From Anisus vortex (Eukaryota > Mollusca > Gastropoda > Planorbidae): a stretch of 64,000 bases of DNA. Location of the stretch: contig OX421492.1 in the NCBI GenBank assembly GCA_949126835.1, positions 41,278,498 through 41,342,497 on the forward strand, given 5' to 3'. A model generated the notes under the pieces. The model was not told the DNA's origin. It worked only from the letters and a program-made list of their open reading frames with translations, and made no database searches. Shown here in pieces: positions 59,945 through 64,000 of the stretch; position 1 is the first letter of the stretch, and every line of letters starts with the position of its first letter. Position numbers and translations under genes: made by a program.

Positions 59945-60326
59945 CAGGGGTCGGGAACCTTTTTGTCTGAGAGAGCCATGAACACAACATATTTTTTTTA
60001 AAGTAATTCTGTGAGAGCCATACATTATGTTTAAAACTTAAAATGTTAGTAAATGTGTGCAAGAGTTATTTCGCTATAATTACAGTTACAGTTGCTATTT
60101 TTCTGTCCTTTAGGTCAGCGGAGTTTATCTCCTTTACCACTTGTGATGCTGAGCTGCAGTAAACTTTAGCTCATTTGTAGAATATAATTTTTATATGCAA
60201 ATAATATGTAGATCAAAGGAGTCTAAAGAAACATTTTTTTTAAATAATCGAACATGTGTCTGCGAGCCAGATGCAGTCATCAATAGAGCCATATCTGGCT
60301 CGCGAGCCATAGGTTCCCGACCCCTG
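59945..60326. mobile_element. hAT-like MITE with perfect 8-bp target duplication
   Basis: 382 bp. Ends CAGGGGTCGGGAACC and GGTTCCCGACCCCTG are perfect 15-bp inverted repeats. GTCTAGCT flanks both sides (59937-59944 and 60327-60334). Subterminal GAGAGCCAT and TGGCTCGCGAGCCAT motifs distinguish it from the GCGTGCCA family at 22356, so it is a separate hAT-type family. Non-coding. Confidence 0.92.
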
Positions 60327-60334
60327 GTCTAGCT

Positions 60335-61168
60335 AATTGTATGAGTATGTGTAAGCAGTGTCGGATTGCTGGTAAAATCTATCTGATAGTAGAATCTCTT
60401 GTTCTAGTAATGTTAGGTAAATGGAATTATATGATTATGGTTATTGTCCATGTTACTGTCTTTTGAATTCTCCCCTCCCCCATAATCGCCATTTACATTA
60501 AATCCAACACATACTAATGCGCAATTGTGAACATGACACGAAATAAGAATATATAGTGCTAGGGGCAGGCAATCAACTTCAAAAACAATACGAACGAATT
60601 CCTTAAGCCGGGTAAAGCACTCTGGCGTGCCGGGTATGGCCCGCTGGCCGCACTCAGGGAAACTCCAAGCAAAAGAAAACAAAATATACCTTTTTTGTAA
60701 TGTAAACAGTTGAGAATATGGTTAATTATTGTACACCAGCTTATTATCCCTACATGTGATCAGCTGACCTGTCTTTAGCCTATAATAATAGCGCATTTAA
60801 ACAAAATAAATTGAGACTGATTAAAACCTCCTTTATTAAAACCCTAATAAAACTCTTATAAAAACCCTTATTAAGCCCTGTATATAACCCCATTAAAAAA
60901 CAAACTAAAATTATAATCAAAACCTTATTTGAAACGGTAATTAAAACTTTTTTTAAAAAATTTTAAAGTTGGATTTGATGACGGCATTTGAATGCGTTAT
61001 TCCCCCCCCCCCCTCCTCCCCTCACCAATTTTTAGGGTTATGGCGCTAGGGCAGGCAAGTGTGTTGACATTTAAACAAAACGCCCTCATTAATTGTTGTG
61101 TTTTATTTATAGAACTAAATAAATATCTTTGGTGCTGAAAGAGATTTTTTAAAATGAATTTTGTCTAG
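60335..61168. other. no gene seen
   Basis: Unique sequence; a GC patch at 60605-60660 (GTGCCGGGTATGGCCCGCTGG) may be a MITE relic. An A/T-rich stretch with repeated AAAACCCTTATTA-like phrases lies at about 60820-60950, and a poly-C tract at about 61003. Confidence 0.45.
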
Positions 61169-61473
61169 CCATAGACTATAATAGTCTATACATGGACCGC
61201 TTGCTTTAGTATTTCTGCTATATGATGACTCGTAACACTGATTTTTGGAATTTCCGATTCGTTGCTTCCTTTGCACTTCCGTTTCATTGAATCGCTTCGA
61301 ATTTCTCAATGAAAAATTAAAATTAAAATCGAAAGTTGTATAAAGCGGAAACATTTAAGAAACAACGAGGAGCGTAGAAGTAATTTAAGACAGCCTTAAT
61401 GGTTGCGCACGGAAAAAAAGTTGATACAAGCTCTAAAAATAGAGCAAACGGTCTATCTTATTATAGTCTATGG
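61169..61473. mobile_element. 305-bp MITE with CCATAGACTATAATA inverted ends
   Basis: A 15-bp perfect inverted repeat, CCATAGACTATAATA at the left and its complement at the right. The element is bracketed by TCTAG at 61164-61168 and 61474-61478. The superfamily is not clear: TCTAG could be a 5-bp duplication or a CTAG-type target. An incidental minus-strand frame covers part of it. Confidence 0.75.
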
Positions 61474-61478
61474 TCTAG

Positions 61479-63095
61479 CTTTCTAATAGTCGATATTCTT
61501 TATTTATTTTATTATAAACTTTTAAAATACGTTATTCCGATAAAACAATAACAAATCAAGAAACCACCATCACGCTAGATCTACCAGCTAATCAATTCTC
61601 GAAACATGATTAAGTGCTTTTAAAAAAAGAATCACAATTAAATGGTGGGCCTGGTTTGTTAAGAATGGCCCCATTCCTACACTTCTGCTCTTTCACCCCC
61701 CTCTCCCTACCTCTTCCACTACCCCCCTCCCTCCCCCCAAAACTAGTCAACGTCACAGTTTATTCAAGTATCATTCAGTGCAGGGTAGAGTGAAGATGAC
61801 ACTTCCGGTTTTCATCCGGTGACAGGATGATCGTGAGCAGTTAGAGTTACTTCCCCCCGTTATGTTTCAAATAACCAACCGTTTTGTTTTGGTTTTTCCT
61901 TTTTCTGAAACGTAATTATATTTAACCACACAGAGAGAAAGAGAGAGAGGTGAAGGGGGAGGAGAAGGAGAGTTATAGAGAGAGAGAGAAAGAGAGAGAA
62001 GAACTTTTTTTATAATTAAAAGAAAATGTAGGTGTGTGAGTTTAAAAACAGTTTAGACATTGTTTGTTTGTTTGTTGTGATTTCATTTCAATTAATTTCT
62101 GTTTGTTACTTTGAGTTTCTGTATTCAAGTTTCTGATCTACTTTATTTCATGTTCTATGTTACAGACGATTCTTAAAAACAACAACGAAAAACATTGTTT
62201 TAAGGTTTCATGGTTTACAAATAATAAGAGGAGAACGAATTTATGAGCTTTGAATTTTAAGCTTTATTAGAGTCCTTTTTGTATTAAACAAAATGTATGT
62301 TTCTGCTCTCCCTGATGAGCAACACGCTATCACAGGAGCAAATAAGACAATGTATGACTTAAGGGACTTTGGTACTTTCTTGTCGGCTTGTCAACAAATG
62401 GTACCCCATCGACCCTCACTTGGGTTAAATGGGATAGGTGAAGGTGTTTTTTTATTGTTATTTTGTGGACCGCTTTTATGCTACTTATGTCGAAATTGTT
62501 CTAACTTGTATTTGTCATTATGTTTACTAACTTGTGTGTGATTAAATTATGGTAACATACCTACTAACGTGTGCGCAGCCGTGCACAATAGAAAAGACCA
62601 CGTAATATATATACACATCTTCTTACTATAACAGTATCAATAGTGACCGCTAGCCTTTAGTCAAATTAGTATGTTTGGATTCCCTAATGGCGCGTTATCT
62701 CACAATATAATATTCTATTAAATGCCAATATTTCTCATGCTTACATTGCCTTGAAGGGATATTTTGTTGTTATATATGATGTTCGTTAATTATCTTGCAC
62801 ACATTTACGCACACACACACAGAACATAATATTTTATTTAATTAAGAACAAATTAGTCACGTGGTTGGGCGTGGTTTTGTTACTTGGTCATCGAAAGTAG
62901 GAACTATGTCTGTGTGCGTCTGTGTGTGTGAGTGAACCAAGCAGAGGGCCTCTACAAGTAAACTTTGACCCTTTCGAGTCGTGGCGGTCAAAGGTTAAAC
63001 ATTAGAGGAAGTAGATCCGGTTAGTGGTTTAATCAAACTGCGGAATAGAAAAATATGGGGATGAAATTAGAGGCGTGAACAAATTAGACATAGCA
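61479..63095. other. no gene seen
   Basis: Unique sequence with C-rich and GA-rich patches (~61690-61740, ~61930-62000). A plus-strand 82-codon frame (62293-62541) has a hydrophobic C-terminal half but no recognised domain, and I do not call it. Confidence 0.45.
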
Positions 63096-63097
63096 AG

Positions 63098-63415
63098 TTA
63101 CATTGACATCTAAATGTAAGGCATTGACAAACACACTTACACTGACGTCTAAATGTAAGGCATTGACAAACACACTTACACTGACTTCTAAATGTAAGGC
63201 ATTGACAAACACACTTACACTGACGTCTAAATGTAAGGCATTGACAAACACGCTTACACTGACGTCTAAATGTAAGGCATTGACAAACACGCTTACACTG
63301 ACGTCTAAATGTAAGGCATTGACAAACACGCTTACACTGACGTCTAAATGTAAGGCATTGACAAACACGCTTACACTGACGTCTTAATGTAAGGCATTGA
63401 CAAACACGCTGACAC
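63098..63415. repeat. 39-bp minisatellite, 8 copies
   Basis: Unit CTTACACTGACGTCTAAATG followed by TAAGGCATTGACAAACACG. 39 is a multiple of 3, so 13-residue repeat frames open on both strands; not a gene. Confidence 0.96.
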
Positions 63416-63625
63416 TAAAGTATACGTTTAGCTCAAGGCTTTTTTAAAATGACATTATGTTTGTAGAAGGAATGGACAGGGGCGGTGTAGTAGAAGAGGG
63501 ATTTATTATGATTCCCCTGGTGAGTCAGATTCCGGTATGAATAGATTCCCCCCCCCCCCCCCCACCCATTGAGCTTACTAGCATTAAACAGAAAGAAGGC
63601 TAGAAACTGCAAAGGGAAAAGAGAA
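63416..63625. other. no gene seen; poly-C tract
   Basis: Short unique stretch with a C run at about 63548-63562. Confidence 0.5.
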
Positions 63626-63628
63626 AAG

Positions 63629-63715
63629 GCGACTGAATATTGTGCTGGTCACATAATCCTCTCAGTATGTCGTGACCAATGAAATTAAATAGCACTGCTC
63701 CATCAGACGTATAGA
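63629..63715 (+). mobile_element. SINE core fragment, diverged
   Basis: TGTGCTGGTCACATAATCCTCTCAGTATG, CGTGACCAATGAAATTAAATAG and CTCCATCAGACG resemble the SINE core and tail with many changes. Confidence 0.4.
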
Positions 63716-63744
63716 AAATTAAAAAACCGTTGCTGTTAATTACC

Positions 63745-64000
63745 TGTAGACCTCAACTATACTAATACTATTACATGTCTGTATAATTTCCCATAGGTAG
63801 ACCTCTACTATACTAATACTATTACATGTCTGTATAATTTCCCATAGGTAGACCTCTACTATACTAATACTATTACATGTCTGTATAATTTCCCATAGGT
63901 AGACCTCAACTATACTAATACTATTACATGTCTGTATAATTTCCCATAGGTAGACCTCAACTATACTAATACTATTACATGTCTGTATAATTTCCCATAG
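63745..64000. repeat. 51-bp minisatellite running off the window
   Basis: Five copies of GTAGACCTCTACTATACTAA followed by TACTATTACATGTCTGTATAATTTCCCATAG. Unit starts at 63797 and 63848 give the 51-bp period. The array is cut by the right edge, so its full length is unknown. Confidence 0.95.

Noticed and set aside
62293..62541. 82-codon frame with a hydrophobic segment
   Set aside because: No domain, no splice signals or codon bias that I can see; likely chance.

Overview
This window looks like a stretch of an AT-rich animal nuclear genome, most plausibly from a gastropod mollusc. That placement is inference: it rests on the repeat content (tRNA-derived SINEs, hAT-like MITEs, many minisatellites, a Gmr1-type retrotransposon) and on one exon of an NK2-family homeobox gene with a GT splice donor. 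There are no operons, no bacterial-style genes and no CRISPR. Only one host gene can be supported. Almost everything else is mobile or tandemly repeated DNA.

Layout. 1-2.8 kb: AT-rich sequence with a Helitron-end-like repeat and two SINE copies. 2815-10851: a complete, very young LTR retrotransposon (1025-bp LTRs with 2 differences, CTAC target duplication) with one intact 1602-codon gag-protease-integrase-RT-RNase H frame. Integrase lies BEFORE reverse transcriptase, the Gmr1-like arrangement. 12.2-16.7 kb: about 111 copies of a 40-bp satellite with higher-order structure. 17243-20932: a 3.69-kb element with 504-bp, nearly identical INVERTED terminal repeats starting TGTTACGA, a GATAT target duplication, and a retroelement-type gag frame broken by one UGA. 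22-36 kb: hAT-like MITEs, SINE pieces, a 2.1-kb 52-bp-unit array and several smaller minisatellites. 37.3-38.0 kb: a GC-richer promoter-like patch ending in a good splice donor. 41-46 kb: more minisatellites and a long ATCT microsatellite. 46110-46593: coding part of an NK2/tinman-like homeobox exon; the homeodomain exon is not in the window. 46.6-64 kb: intronic or intergenic sequence with MITEs and minisatellites; a 51-bp array runs off the right edge.

Most notable: (1) the gag-bearing element with inverted LTR-like ends, which does not fit an ordinary LTR retrotransposon and recalls integrase-mobilised Ginger-type DNA transposons; (2) the palindrome TAGGCCTA, found 13 times outside arrays, and present in two unrelated minisatellites as an exact 6-bp insertion turning TA into TAGGCCTA, as expected of a Tc1/mariner-type excision footprint; (3) the integrase-before-RT retrotransposon, whose capsid region belongs to the group from which the vertebrate SCAN domain is thought to derive.
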